This document shows positions 1 to 14,000 of a DNA stretch of 64,000 nucleotides, piece after piece. The notes beneath the pieces are model-generated. The model searched no databases. It was not told the DNA's origin and saw only the letters and a list, made by a program, of their open reading frames with translations. Both the position numbers and the translations under genes were made by a program. Positions within the stretch are counted from its first letter, which is position 1; each line of letters opens with the position of its first letter. Origin of the DNA: Cotesia glomerata (Eukaryota; Arthropoda; Insecta; Hymenoptera; Braconidae); assembly GCF_020080835.1 (NCBI RefSeq), contig NC_058162.1, positions 4,603,323 through 4,667,322 on the forward strand, given 5' to 3'.

Positions 1-283
1 ATTCATGGAGACCTTTCATTTGAGTACCCACATCAATTTTTCATATATTTGTATATTTATATATATATATATGAATATATGAAAAATATATCAAAATGCA
101 TGTGGGTACTCAAATGAAAGCTCTTGATGAGTGTAACATCAGGATGAGCTTATATCTTTAAAAACGCCATTATTTAAGAAATTACAGTGCAATTGAACAA
201 AATTCATTATTTAAAAAAACAAAATTCTATTTATTTGTAGTTCACAAGCCACGGCAGTCACATAGTGACTGCAAGTTTGCTAG
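1..283 (+). mobile_element. Helitron-like element, 3' part (copy H1)
   Basis: This is the 3' part of a nonautonomous Helitron-like element that begins before the window. It holds most of one AT-rich palindromic unit (arms at about 1-60 and 75-165). The 3' end follows: an 8-bp hairpin GCAGTCACATAGTGACTGC, 7 nt, then the terminal CTAG at 280-283 followed by T. A hairpin just before CTRR and a following T are standard Helitron 3' features. No protein-coding capacity is visible. Confidence 0.7.
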
Positions 284-1843
284 TTATTATTATTTTGTTA
301 TTGTTATTGTTAGATAGAAATTGACTCGATTGAAAGTTCAAAGATTGAGATATTCATTGATTATCATCACGATTACATTAAATATAATAACAATGTTAAC
401 AAAACCCACGTGTATTCTTTTTTTATAATCGTAATCGTAAATGTGAATAAAATTTGTCATAGATTAAACTTGACAACACAATGAGTGTCGGTTTTTATAC
501 AAAAGACTAACATATGATAATAATAAAAAGGACATGTGTGACACGATAGGTAAACCGTGGTGATCACTCGGATACGGAGAGACGAAGTAAAGCAACAACT
601 TCCGTCGATCGATTCTCTACGCTCACGGTTAACTCCCTGGAGTTCACCTTTACGCCACGCCTTGTGTCGTTCACTTTTGTCAGGATTACCTTTACCTCTT
701 CTGTTTTTATTTGTAAATACACGGATGTACAGATCTATCTAAACTCACTGAGATAAGAATGAGCATGACTTACTTTCGGCACTTTAAAGAAGTTCGAGCG
801 TAACTAATGAGTCAAAATAATGTTAAAATTTTTTTTTAATTCTAGTCTTCCCAATATTTGTCAAAATTCTTTATTTTAATTTAAAATAATTTAAACAATT
901 TAATAATTTATTATTTTTACTTATTTAATAAAGTAAAGTAATAAAATGACTTTGGTAGTTATTACTTGCCGGAATAAATAAACAGATTTGGCAATAGCGC
1001 GCTTGATTATACCCATAACAGAAACGTGGATGAGTGTGTGAGTTAAACATTTCTCTCTCTGTAACTATATTTCTATCCTTTTGTTTTTTCTCAGCTGTTG
1101 ACGCGATGTTGTCAAATCTTTATTCGAATAAATGGCTGACGATAAACGAGTTACAAACATAAAATTTGACTTTAAATATTTCAAAAATTATATCGGTAAT
1201 GTATTATTATTAAAATGTTTTTATATTTTGCAATAGTCCAAGTTTCTTGTGTATAGTTTTTTATCCGTTAAAGTTGGGAGGTTAATATTGAAAAAAATAA
1301 TTAAAGTCTCGACAAAAGTTTATCCGCCATAAGAGCCCGTGTATAAGGAGATAAAATATGTGATTTTTAAAATTTAATATCTAAGTAACTAAACGGTGAA
1401 TCTTTTTTAAATTTTGGGATTAAATAAATGACGTATTTATTTATACGTATACTTAATTTCAAAGCTCTAAGTTGAAAATTATTTTTTACATAAGATTCGC
1501 TTGAACCTCCTTAACAACACACCGAGATAAAATTGTAATAAACTTTTCGAACTTTTTTAAATATGGGTTAAAGTTTTTAAATAAAAATTGTAATTATAAA
1601 ATTTTAAGATTTAAGACAAATTATTTTTTTTATTTTTATGATATTAGTCAGCCGTTTAAGCGGATTGTTTATCTGCAAGTTATTATGATGCAAGACTTTA
1701 AGACTAAGTGAATAATCAGCTTCGGTTAATATAATCCGAAGAAATAAGAGTCGGAAACGACAATTTAAATAATAAAATAAAAAAATATATTATATTATAT
1801 TGTACTGTTATAAATTAATGTTGTATTGTTTGGTTTGTTGTAG
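284..1843. other. Upstream region of tweety, no gene assigned
   Basis: AT-rich sequence with no convincing coding region. Around 540-720 the base composition is richer in G and C, which could be a noncoding first exon or promoter-proximal sequence of tweety, but no splice donor stands out clearly enough to call it. The short open frame at 557-742 has no recognisable protein features. Confidence 0.4.
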
Positions 1844-1914
1844 GCTTCGTAGTATGTCTTGACAAGTGAAGAAGACTTTCGAACGAGGGTCTCGGCAGTC
1901 AAGGGTTCATCACG
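1844..1914 (+). promoter_or_regulatory. Ttyh: 5' UTR part of tweety exon carrying the start codon
   Basis: A splice acceptor (T-rich tract then TTGTAG, ending at 1843) precedes 71 nt of noncoding sequence leading to the ATG at 1915. The first tweety exon(s) therefore lie further upstream and are noncoding. They were not identified. Confidence 0.55.
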
Positions 1915-2052
1915 ATGGTGGTCGGTCAACAGCTTCCGGAACAGTACACTGTACCACAACTAGCCAATTTCTTTCACAGTCTACCACATCTCAATGTTTC
2001 GTTCCATTTGGTTAACAACACCTTTAATCCTGGCTCTGATATATATCTCGAG
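1915..2052 (+). CDS. Ttyh: tweety coding exon 1
   Basis: 46 codons from the ATG to GAG, then donor GTAACG, phase 0. It encodes the extracellular N-terminus, with Asn-X-Ser/Thr sites (NVS, NNT) that could be glycosylated. The open frame runs on past the donor, but the sequence beyond is intron-like. Confidence 0.88.
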
Positions 2053-5000
2053 GTAACGCTTCTATTCCTTTCTTCATTTTCACGGTATTTTCTGTTTTGT
2101 ACTTTATACTTTGTATTCTATACTCTGGATTTTGTATTCTGTAGAGTTACCTGCAGGTTTTTGCCTTTTTTATTTTCATAAATAACAGAATGGGAGCTAA
2201 ATAATATTTTATGTTTTATTGTGGCTTAGTTCTAAAAATAAAGCTAATTTCAAGATGACACTTAAACAATATTTCTTGTTGCTGAAGTTTAGGGGGAATT
2301 TTTTTATAAACTTTTATTGTAGATTACAAGTTTTTTTTCTTCTACCACAATTAGTTTATGTTGAAATAGCTAAACATTACCTAAATCTATATTATTAAGA
2401 AAATAAGAAAAATTTTGTTTCCAAGATAGTCATAAGATACAATCGGTTTTTTTAAGTAAAATTTAGTGTCATTGCAAAGGTCTTGATTTTAATTTATGCC
2501 TTTTCAAGATTTTATGTCGTTCTCACCGATAGTTATTTTATTATGATAAGTATTTAGACTGCATTTGAAAATGCTCTATCTCTAGATACATAATTAAAAA
2601 ATGACCTGGTATCTTGTGAACTATTGACATTTTTAAAGATATAAGCTCATCCCGATGCTATACTCATCGAGACTTTTCATTTGAGTACCCACATCAATTT
2701 TTCATATATTTATATATATATTGTATATATATGTATATATGAAAAATATATCAAATTGCATGTGGGTACTCAAATGAAAGCTCTTGATGAGTGTAACATC
2801 AGAATGAGCTTATATCTTTAAAATTATCAATAATTAAGAAAGTACAGTACAATTTAACATAATTAAGAAACGACCTTATATTTTTTGAACTATTGACATT
2901 TTTAATGATATAAGCTCATCCCTATGTTACACTCATCGAAACCTTTTATTTGAGTACCCAGATTAATTTTTCATATATTTATATATATTATATATATGTC
3001 TATATGATATATTATATATATATGTCTATATGATGTATATATGAAAAATATATCAAAATGCTTGTGGGTACTCAAATGAAAACTCTTGATCAGTGTAACA
3101 TCGGGATGAGTTTATATCTTTAAAAATATCAATAATTAAGAAATTACCTTATATCTTGTGAACTATTGACATTTTAAAAGATATAAGCTCATCTCAATGT
3201 TACACTCATCGAGACCTTTCATTTGAGTACCCACATCAATTTTTCATATATCTAATATATATATATTATATATATTTATATATGAAAAACATATCAAAAT
3301 GCATGCGGGTACTCAAATGAAAGCTCTTGATAAGTGTAACATCGGGATGAGCTTATATCTTTAAAAACATCAATATTTAAAAAAATACAGTGCAATTTAA
3401 CAAAAATTATTATTTAATAAACCAAAATTTTATTTATTCATTATTCACAAGTTACGACAGTCGCATAGTGACTGCAAGGTTGCTATTAAATCATAATATA
3501 ATTTTTCAAATATAATGGAAGTAATAATAAATTAAAAATCAACCTTTAAAAAATTTTCAAACTTAATTTACCGCAATAATTATAAATGATGATAGTTTAG
3601 TTCCACCTTCACTTTTTTATTTTTAGTAAAAAATTGAAAAATTAACATTTAAGATTTTTTTGTTTAAATTCTATTTTACTGCAAATCTACGATAGTAATC
3701 ATAAAAATTCTTACAAATTTTTTGCCGATCGGAAATGGATAAATTTTCTCAAAAATTTCCTTTCATCCAAAACCTCAATCAAAAAAATTTTTTTTATTAT
3801 TCTGTTTTTGATGGAATTTTTATGAATTGACGTATTAAGGATCGTAAAACCGTTCAATTACCTCCAAAAAAATAATTCCCCACTCCAATGACATCAGTTC
3901 CTATTTTTATATCGATAAAAATATATAAACTACTTTTTTATGACACACAATTAATAATCAATAATTTTTTTATTGCCAGATAACATTTTTCATTGTTCTG
4001 CGTCATAGAATCAACTGATAATCGCTTTAATTCCTATAAAACCAAAATATCTTTAGATAAAAAATTCTGTTATCATTTTTTAATTTACTGGAATTATCGA
4101 AAGCTTTGACACCTGATTTTTATCTGACTTGGAAACCTAGTTATTTGTATTCGTAGTTTAATCTCTAAAGGTTAAGCCTAAAAATAAAGTTATACTCGAC
4201 GTTGAATTCTACGTCAGAATTTAATTTACCAATTTCAAAATTTTTTCAATCAATATAAATATAAATTTAAATATCAAATCTAATAAAATAAAAACGTAAT
4301 TTACTTTAGACAGTTAGTTTCAATTCCGGCGGTTAGATTTAATCGGGTAAAAATAAATTTGATGAATTATTTAACTGTGAATAAAAAAAATTTTTTTTTT
4401 AATTTATCCGGTATAATAGTATGATTTTTTAATTGAAAACGTCTGTACATAAATAGTAAATTTATATCCTATGAATAATTATAAAACCTACATCTGAGCA
4501 AACTTTAAATTAGTAGTTTATTAATTGGAGCAAACTTTATTCAACTGTAACTGTACAATCTCGTTTATAAAATAGGTTAATGACATTTATCGATTATATC
4601 TATATGTATATATACATATTTTATCCGCGGCAAATATAACACAAATCCGAAGTGTTTATATTAAAAATAATTTTATAAATTCAATTCTATTTTCCATGCA
4701 AGACAAAATGATACATTGTTGCATTGTATATTCATTGTTTTGCACTGTAATTAATTAAATAATTAATTAATGGGCATTGTGTTCATGCAAATAAATAGAG
4801 CGATTAAACAATTTGAACAAGTGTTTAATAACTTGAATACTTATAATCCCATGACTCATTGATTTTAAAATTCAATATAAACTTTAGATATTAAATATGC
4901 AAAACTTTTTTCTTTAATATTGTCGCTCGTAAATCCAAACTTTGTGTTTTATTACAAAGCACTGTTTATTATTTTTTTTCAATAAATTAAATTTATTATC

Positions 5001-8000
5001 GTTTTCAAGTATGCAATTTTTAATACGTATAATAGTGATACGAAAGTCATTAATTATCGAAGCAAAAAAAGATGAAAATTGTTTTTTATTTCTCAAAGGA
5101 TTAATTTATCGACGGTTTATGACTAAAATTATGTCAAAAGCTGTTCACCCGTCATTCATCGCGAAAGTTAATATACTCTAAATCAATAAGTGGTTATTGA
5201 ACCACTTTATCAAAAATAAACATCACAATATTTGCATTTATTTTTGTCTACAAACAAAATATTTATTTTAAATTTAGTCAGTGGTTTCCAACAAAATTCA
5301 ATTTTTTTAAAACAAATATTTACTTTTCACATTTTTAATACAGCTTATTAAAACTTTAAGTGACTTATAATTTAATTATTTTTTGCTAGCTGTCAATTGC
5401 TTGCTTCGCTGGACTTGAGTTTGAATTTTTTTGTGTTTAAGTAAAAAAATTTTTCAACTTTTCATCATCCTTTATCCGCAATTCTGTACTTAAAGACGTT
5501 TATAAGCGTTTATAATTTTTTATTAACTCGGATAATTAGTGTCAACATTATCGAAATTCTTTATAAGTTGGTCTTGAAAAATAAAAAAGATCTTAAGTTC
5601 TGTACATTGTAATCTCTGTAGACGTAATCAAGATCGAATTCAACTTGAAATATATCAAATTAGTCAATCTATAATCTAATTATTACATTTTATTTACTTA
5701 ACTAAATCAAGAAACAGATTATAATAAAAACTTATTATGTTCTCAACTAAAAAAATATCGACATAATATTATCAATTTAAAAGATTAACTGGGAAACTAT
5801 ACATTTTATGATAATAATTTAATGTCTATTGGTTAAATAGTTTTTTTTGATTAGACATGTCTAAGAATCTTCTCTTCATTTGTTAATATAGATTTCGTGA
5901 AGATATATTTAATAATTAATAATTATTCAGCAGTAATATGTATAAAAAACAGAAATTTTCCGAAAAGATCTATTTTGTCAGTAAAACGGAGCATTTAAAG
6001 GTTATGGCATGACCTGCAGCATGACAGTGAGGTTAATCAAACCTAAAATATGCTAAAGGAACGTCAGAAAACGGTTAATAATTGAATTTTTTACTGCGAG
6101 CGTGCCAAAGACCTCCGGCGAGGTTCTTACACTATTACTTTTACTAGCTCTCATCTCATGTATGCTTATACAACCTATTTTTCCGACTTTTTATCATTAC
6201 TACTCCTTCGCAAATTTTATGAACGCCTAAGAAATAAGATGAAAGATACAAGAAACATTGTTTTGTTATTGCTACGATTCAAGTAAGAATCGAAATCAGT
6301 ACAATTGTAAAAAAAAAACAATTTTTTTTCTTAACTCTATTCTGAAATGTATTGGAAATTTATTTTTGATAGAATAAAAAATAAGAAAAATAAGAGGCAT
6401 CTTGGTATTACTACACAGAAAGAAAAATTTCTTGATTGGAGAACAAAATTCTTGGCTCAAGAAAATTTTCGGGTGCCTGAAGGAAGACCGAAGTTGTGTT
6501 GGCCGAAATAAAAATTTTTCTTGAAATTCTATTCTTGGTAGAAGTCATTTTTTCTTAATTTAAATTATCATAAATACTTCATACAATAAATTTTTATGTT
6601 AGATCAAAATTTTTAGATACTTTAGGGAAGCAGCGCCACTTACTTCAGCTGAGAATAGTATATTACATACCTAGGCCAGTAAAATAAGAAAAGTCTTAGA
6701 TCACATGTAATTGTTGGCCGAGGCGAAGCCGAGGTTGACAAACATGTGATCTGAGGCTTTACTTTTTACTGGCCAAGGTGTGTATACTATTTTTCTGCTC
6801 GACGTAGCCGGAATGTGGCAACTTTGTTTAGCGCAGCGGCCAGAAAGTTTCCACTTTCCGGCCGGAGGGCAGAAAAAAAATTTTCTCACCTTCAGAAAAT
6901 TTTTCTTTTGAGTATTTGATACCTATTTTATATTATTTTAGCGTGAAATTATACATATTGAATAAAAAAAATGATGAAATATTATTTGATCTTCCCATTT
7001 GACATTTTAATCAATAAAAATATTAATGAAAATTTACTTCTATCTTTATACTTAATTTTCTTGGATCAAGACACGTATTTCTTAAAGCAAGAGATTTAAT
7101 TTTGTTGGAATAAATGAAATTTCTTGTCAAAAAAAATTTTTTTTTTCGCTTAAGAAAATAATTGAGAAGAAAAATATTTTCTTGGCTCAAGTGAACCTTT
7201 TTTTCTGTGTAAAACAAATCAGAAAAACTTTTTTTAAAAAAAATTTCTGTTTGCTTTCATACAAAAAATTTCTTCCAAACAAGTTTTTTTTTTTGTTTTA
7301 ATATATTTTCTCTTGAATCAAATGACTTATGATATCAGCGTATATGATATATCAATAACAAAAAAATATACCTTTGCCTTTGAAGAAGTAAACTCAAAGC
7401 GTTGCTAGCCGACTTTTCTCCATTCTGACGTTCTCAATTTTAAAATCCATATCCGTGACCTTTGCTTTGAATTTGACGTACAGAAAAAAAATATTTAAAC
7501 GGTATACATAGTAAGTATACAAAAGATCAAATGATGAAGTGTGAATGAATGTAAGAAAGGTTTAAGCCGCCTAGAATTTTATTATTTATATTAACTTAAC
7601 TGGAGTTGATAATTCAAAGTGATTAACGAGCGGCAGTAAATATTGTCTTGGTAATTCCTTATTTCGCCACAACTTAATCCAGCACATTAATTTTTTCCGA
7701 GTCATTAGTTAATTCTTGAGAGTGAGTGTAGATATAGTATAGTAGTTAAGAAATTATATTTAAAAGCTGTGCTGAAATGAATTAGAATTAGAGCAAAAAG
7801 ATGATATGTAGAAAGTATTTGCTTCATCTTCATTTCTATATCTATCTTTTTTCTCTTAGTAGTCCGCACTAAAAATCCTCAAGCACAGAGGAATGAATTC
7901 AGGCCATACCGAAACGAGAAAGCACAATACAGGCGAGTTTCAACAATGAACAAAGAGAACCTCGTTGGCATATACATAATGTGTATCCCGTATAATATAT

Positions 8001-11000
8001 ATGTACAATAGTAGAACCTCCGACCTTACCTCTGTGCTCTACTGCGATATTTCCTCTATTTCACATTTCAGTTTTTTACTTTTACTTATAAATTCTACTT
8101 GACTGTTTTGAGTATTTTTATAATAATAATTAAATTAAAAAAAAAAAAAATAGTTTGAGGGTGATATTTAAATAACTAGACAAACAAAACTAACTTGCCT
8201 ATAGGTCAGGTTATTAGTTAAGAACGGGAAGATGATAAAAGAGGTTAACGGACGAGAGATGAGACTCTGAGAGAATATAAAGAACCCTAGAGACAAGAGA
8301 CGAGAGACGAGACTGTGATAAGAGTCTTTCCGTATACACTTAGGCCAATAAAAAAGGTGAAAAAGGTTTTAATTGGTCGTCTGACGCACCTGTCGTGGAA
8401 AAGCTCGCCGGACCGTAAGATTGATATTTTTATTAATCGATCGTTAAGTACCAGACGACACTACAAGTTATAAAGCGGAGCTTTAGTTTTAAATGCTTGT
8501 TGGTTCATAAATTTATAAATTTATGTTCACCTTTTAGATTTATTTTTTTAATTAGTTTAATATTTAATCTGATAATTGTTTAAAATAAAGGTTTAATTTT
8601 TTTTCTTCGTAGCGGGCTTCTGAATGATTAATTATAAGCTTACAAAATTCTGTATTTATTTTTTTTTAGTAGTTTAAAAATCAAAAGAGTATCTACTTGT
8701 CTTGTTTTTCATTAATATTATTCAAATATTATTTTATAAAGTATAATTTGTTTCCCCTAAAAAGCATTATAAAGAAAATAAATAAAAGAAACAGTGAATG
8801 TCATGATTTAAGTATTTTTTGTAAATTTATGAAAAATTTCTAAATTTTGACGTTCGATCAATGATTTAGAGATGATGCGCTAATTTTTCTGTGTTTGAAA
8901 ATATTTTTTTATATTTTTGCATAAAAATAGATTGATTAAAAAAGAAGAAATCTTTGATATCTAAATTTTGACAATTTTAAGTACAATTGGGTTTAATTTT
9001 ATTAGAACAAATCTTGATAAGTAAATTTTTCGACTGTTTATGATCAAAAAATACTAAAACAAAGATTTAAACGTTTATTTTTAATCTTAATTCTGAAAGC
9101 TCAATCATTTTTTTTTCTTCTTCGTAGCGGACTTATGAATAATTAATTATAAGCCATTAATTTTGTATAAGCTTACAAAATTTTATATTTATTTTTTTTT
9201 CGTAGTTTAAAAATCAAAAGAGTATCTACTTGTCTTGTTTTTTATTAATATTTTTCAAACATTAATTTATAAAGTATATCATTTTTTTCTCTAAAGAGCA
9301 TGATAAAGAAAATAAATAAAAGAAGAAGTGTCATGATTTAAGTATTTTTTGTGAATTTATTAGAAAATTTCTAAATTTTGAAGTTCGGTTAATGATTTAG
9401 AGGTAATGCGTTAATTTTTGTGTGTTTAAAAATGTTTTTTTTTTATATTTTTGATCAAAAAATAAAATGATTAAAAAAGAAGAAATCGTTGACATTTCAA
9501 TTCTGACAATTTTAAGTGCGATTGAGTTTGATTTTATGGCTCCGTGTCTTTATTAATCTGTAATAATTTCTTGCGATAAAAATTTCCCATCAAAAATTTC
9601 TCCTGCAAAAAATTTCTTGACATAAAAAATTCTCACAGAACAAGAATTTATGATTCAAAAATTTCTCAAAGATTTTATCATAGCAAACGACAATAATAAT
9701 TAAATGAATATTCATTTAAATATTAATCTACTAAATTTATTCGACATTAGACCAACACATAAGCTTGTTACCGTGTTGTGTCCTTTTATTTATTTATTTA
9801 TTTCTTTTATTAAAACCCAACAGCCCAGAGGACCAATAACAGGGTTACTCAATAGATACAGAATTGAAGATAGTAACAGAGTATAAACAATATTATACAA
9901 TATATAATGACTATATAAACCAAAGCTTTAATTCTTAAATGCTAATTATTCCCTTAAATTAATTAATTAATCAATGTTTTCAATGTTTTGACCAGAAGCT
10001 AAAGGAAAGTAAAAAATAAAACAAAAAATAGAAACAAAAGATAGTTACACATTCTTAGAGATGATTATGATAGGCTTACAATGTTGAATTCTTGGTACTC
10101 AGAGTATGTAGTATCCGAGCAAAAAACAGTTTCACTGTAAAAAAATCGCGCCCAGTCCACGTTCATAAGACTATTAAGAAAAAAAAATTTTATTTCTTTA
10201 CAAAAAGATATAAAATAAAAAATTAAAAAATCCAAGATACCGATATGGTTGTATATGATTTTCGGAAATTAAAAAAAATTTTTTTGTAAATTTTAAAATT
10301 AAAAGCAACAATTTTGGAACGTATTTAGTGTGCGTGGTTACAAAATATTTCACTTTTTATGAAATTCCTAAAATCTATCTACTAGGACTTTTAAAAAAAA
10401 TTAAAGTACACAATCATGCACACCAAGTACGTTCCAAAATTGGTTTCTTTTAATTTTTAAATTTACAAAAAAATTTTTTTTAATTTCCGAAAATCATATA
10501 CAACCATATCGGTATCTTGGATTTTTTAATTTTTTATTTTATATCTTTTTGTAAAGAAATAAAATTTTTTTTTCTTAATAGTCTTATGAACGTGGACTTG
10601 GCGCGATTTTTTTACAGTGAAACTGTTTTTGCTCGGATTTCAGTATTTTTTGTAATTATAATAAAAATTGACAATTTTAATTTAATACATTTCCGGTGGC
10701 AAACTATCCCCTTTAAGCTATAGTTCATGTAAAAGTTATTCTTGCGCCGCCTGGCGTGTGTAATTGCAAGCTGTCAAATATCTTTTTTTCATTGTAGTTT
10801 CCCATCTATTATAAGATTAGCACGCATTCTTATATTATTTAGTCTCTGGCCGTCCGCTTTTTACATAAGAAAAAAGTTAAAATCTAAAAATCTGGGTCGC
10901 TATAGTTTGTGCTGATTTTTTTTAGTAATTTTAAATAGAAATTATAAAGATAATTGATAATAATCAAGTAATACGCGTAATAAAAAGCATGAACTACTAT

Positions 11001-14000
11001 TATAAAATATCATATAAAAAAAAAAAATCAAAATAAATTTGAAAAAAAATTTGTAACCTCAAAAAACCGTTCTGCTTACGGTATATACACACTCGGTAGT
11101 CTGGCTTGAGAACGGAACTTGGCGCCAGACTCTATCGAGTCTGTTGATTATCAGCCAGACTGCTAAGGTTTATTAAGTCTATATTTATTTATTTATTTGT
11201 CATTCATTTATTCTTTTTGTCACGAGAAAATTGTGCATGAGAAAAAACAGACGGTCATCCGATTTTATCAATTTTATACTAAAACTATCACTATACTAAC
11301 ACTATCAGATTCATATTCAATCTTAGACGTGATGAACATATCACTCCTTACAGGCATAAATTAAATTGGCTCACAATTAAATCCAAAAGACTACGCTTTA
11401 GCTTGCTTTATGTTCAAGCTTCTAAACTCGGGTGAACCCAAGTTTCTTAGAAGTCTTTTTATAGAAGAACCATCTGATATCAGAAAATCTGACAGAATTG
11501 CAGCGAAATTTAATAACATTCTTTTCAAAATGCCAAATTTCTCGACTACAATCTACGAGCATTCATTTGTAATCTCTGCAATTCGAATCTGGAAAGAGCT
11601 ACCCACTGAAGTTATCGAATCACTCAGCCTAGACTCCTTCAAAAATAAAGCTTTTGAATTTTTTGTGAAACTAGAACGAGAAAATGTACTATAAATGTCA
11701 AACAGGCCATTTAAAAATTTAAAATAAAAAATTTACATTCTAAATTACTAAAGTATCTAATATGTTACCATTGAAAAAATTAGCTTTCAAATATTGCTCA
11801 TTGATTCTACTGTTGTTCTCATTCTTATAAATAGTACAGTACTATTGAATTTTGTAACTATGTTATTAAATCATTCAAAATTATTAACTTCCTTAAAATA
11901 TGATGATGTTATTCTTATATATTTAATATTGTTATACGTGTACTTTATTATAAAAATTATGTATATTATTGTCATTCGGCTAGTTTGTCTTGACATAAAA
12001 ATTGAATAAATAAATAAATAAAAAAATTATTTGGTTTTAGAAAAATATTCTCTTCAAAATTAGACTCTTGTTTCGAGATATCATGAAACCTTTTTTTCAA
12101 TTTTTCATGCGCTTTAAAAAAAAAAAATAAGAACAAATTTTAACAAATAAATTTTTCGACTTTTTATGATAAAAAAATAATAGTACAAAAATTAAAACGT
12201 TTATTTTTAATCTCAACTCTTAACTTGAATACATTAATAAATAAAACTAAATTAATTTTTCAGAGTCTGGGAATCTTGGGGAGTATTCCAGCTGCCTGGT
12301 TGATCTTGACGCTACTAGTATTATTAGTTTACCTCGTAACAAGATGTTGCGATCGAAAACCTCGGCCCAGAAGATCGATAACGCTGTTAAAGTGTTTGCT
12401 GGCCATTTTGGCGGTTCTCTGTTCCGGCGCAGTCGCAGTGGGACTCTACGGGAACGACGATGTTCACAACGGACTCGTACAGTTTTTGGACGCTGCCAAA
12501 AAGATTGATATGAGTATAGTGTCTGTGAAAAACCAAACCGAGACGATAGATTCGGTTCTCAGGAAAAATTTGAGACCCGGATTGACCGCCTTGGGCGACT
12601 ATTTGGACACTCCAGTTGCCAATGGGACTGCTTTCAAGTATATGATGGTGATTTGGAAACAGGTGACGGACAACACCTCAATTGCGGTGGAACGCGGTGC
12701 GGAACTCAAGAAACACTTGTGCTGCATTAATCTTGGATCTTCGATCGCCGTTGTTGACAAAATTGAATTCTTCAGGTGGCCGGTGACTATGGCTGTACTC
12801 AGCGCTCTGCTTGTACTGTGTGTGGTTCTGCTGGTCGGAGTCGCGCGACATTCTCGCTGTGCCCTCATTACGTGAGTATTTTATCGCTCGATAAATTTAT
12901 TTTAATTATTTAATATTACTTTATGGAAGTACTAAGGGTAGCAGTATCTGTCTGAATATCTTATCACTTCATATTTTATTTATTAACGTTTTAGGGTTGC
13001 GGTGATCCATTTAACACTCAAATAGATACTTAAACTGATAAAAATTTAACTTGATTAAGGTAGCTTGGGCTCCAAATGACTTCAACTTGACCCCATATTT
13101 TTTATATTCATTCCAAAGATTATGATTTAATACATCTATAGAAAAAAAAATCAGATTTTTTTACCACACCGTTTAAGAGATATAATTAATTAAAGTTTTG
13201 CAAAAATACACCATCTCTTATGAGTGTCCTTGTTCAATAACTCCGGAAATGGAGGATTTATAAAAAATCGGCCAACTTGATCCAATAAAAAAAACTTTCC
13301 AATAGATAGAACAATGTTTCATACATATTCTATCAAAATTTGATAACGATTTACCACATAGTTTTAATTTAATTAATTTTTTAATATCAAAAATTGGTTT
13401 CTATCTTTGTTGTTTCTCGGAGACATTACTCCACCATCTTTATAAGGGAAAAAATGGCGACTTCTCGGTGCGCGGCAAATTTCAAATTGAAATATAATCA
13501 TAAAGTTTTTTTGCATTAAAATAAATTGTTATTAAACATATATTAAAAGTTCACGTAAATTATAGCAGATTTAATATATTGAAGTGATATTTGCAAATTT
13601 AAACAATAAATAAACACCGTAAGCAACTATTTTAAGTACTGACCTTACATAACCTATAACAGTTGTTATTGTTTTGTGACAGCCTAGTACTTGTCAGTTG
13701 ATATTGCACGACTCATGATGCGAAGCATCAGAGAGTGCTTTACGATCGAAAAATTTTTTTCGCCTCATTTTGGCGGCTATTTTTATTATTATAGCCTTGT
13801 TAGTTCACGGAATCAAGATATTTTGCATACTATTGTCGAGATAATTTAATGGAGATTAATTTCATACTTTTTAAAAATTGATTTACTGCAATAGAATTGG
13901 AAAAAAACACCAAAATAGGTCAAAAAATTTTCCTGTCCGTCATGTGTGAAACCCGGAAACACTGTAACTTGTGAAAAAATCCATTATTTGAGTTAAATTT

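Noticed and set aside
11794..12009. Hydrophobic 71-residue open frame
   Set aside because: It is AT-rich 3' UTR of a LINE fragment, ending in the (TAAA)n tail; hydrophobic residues follow from T-rich codons.
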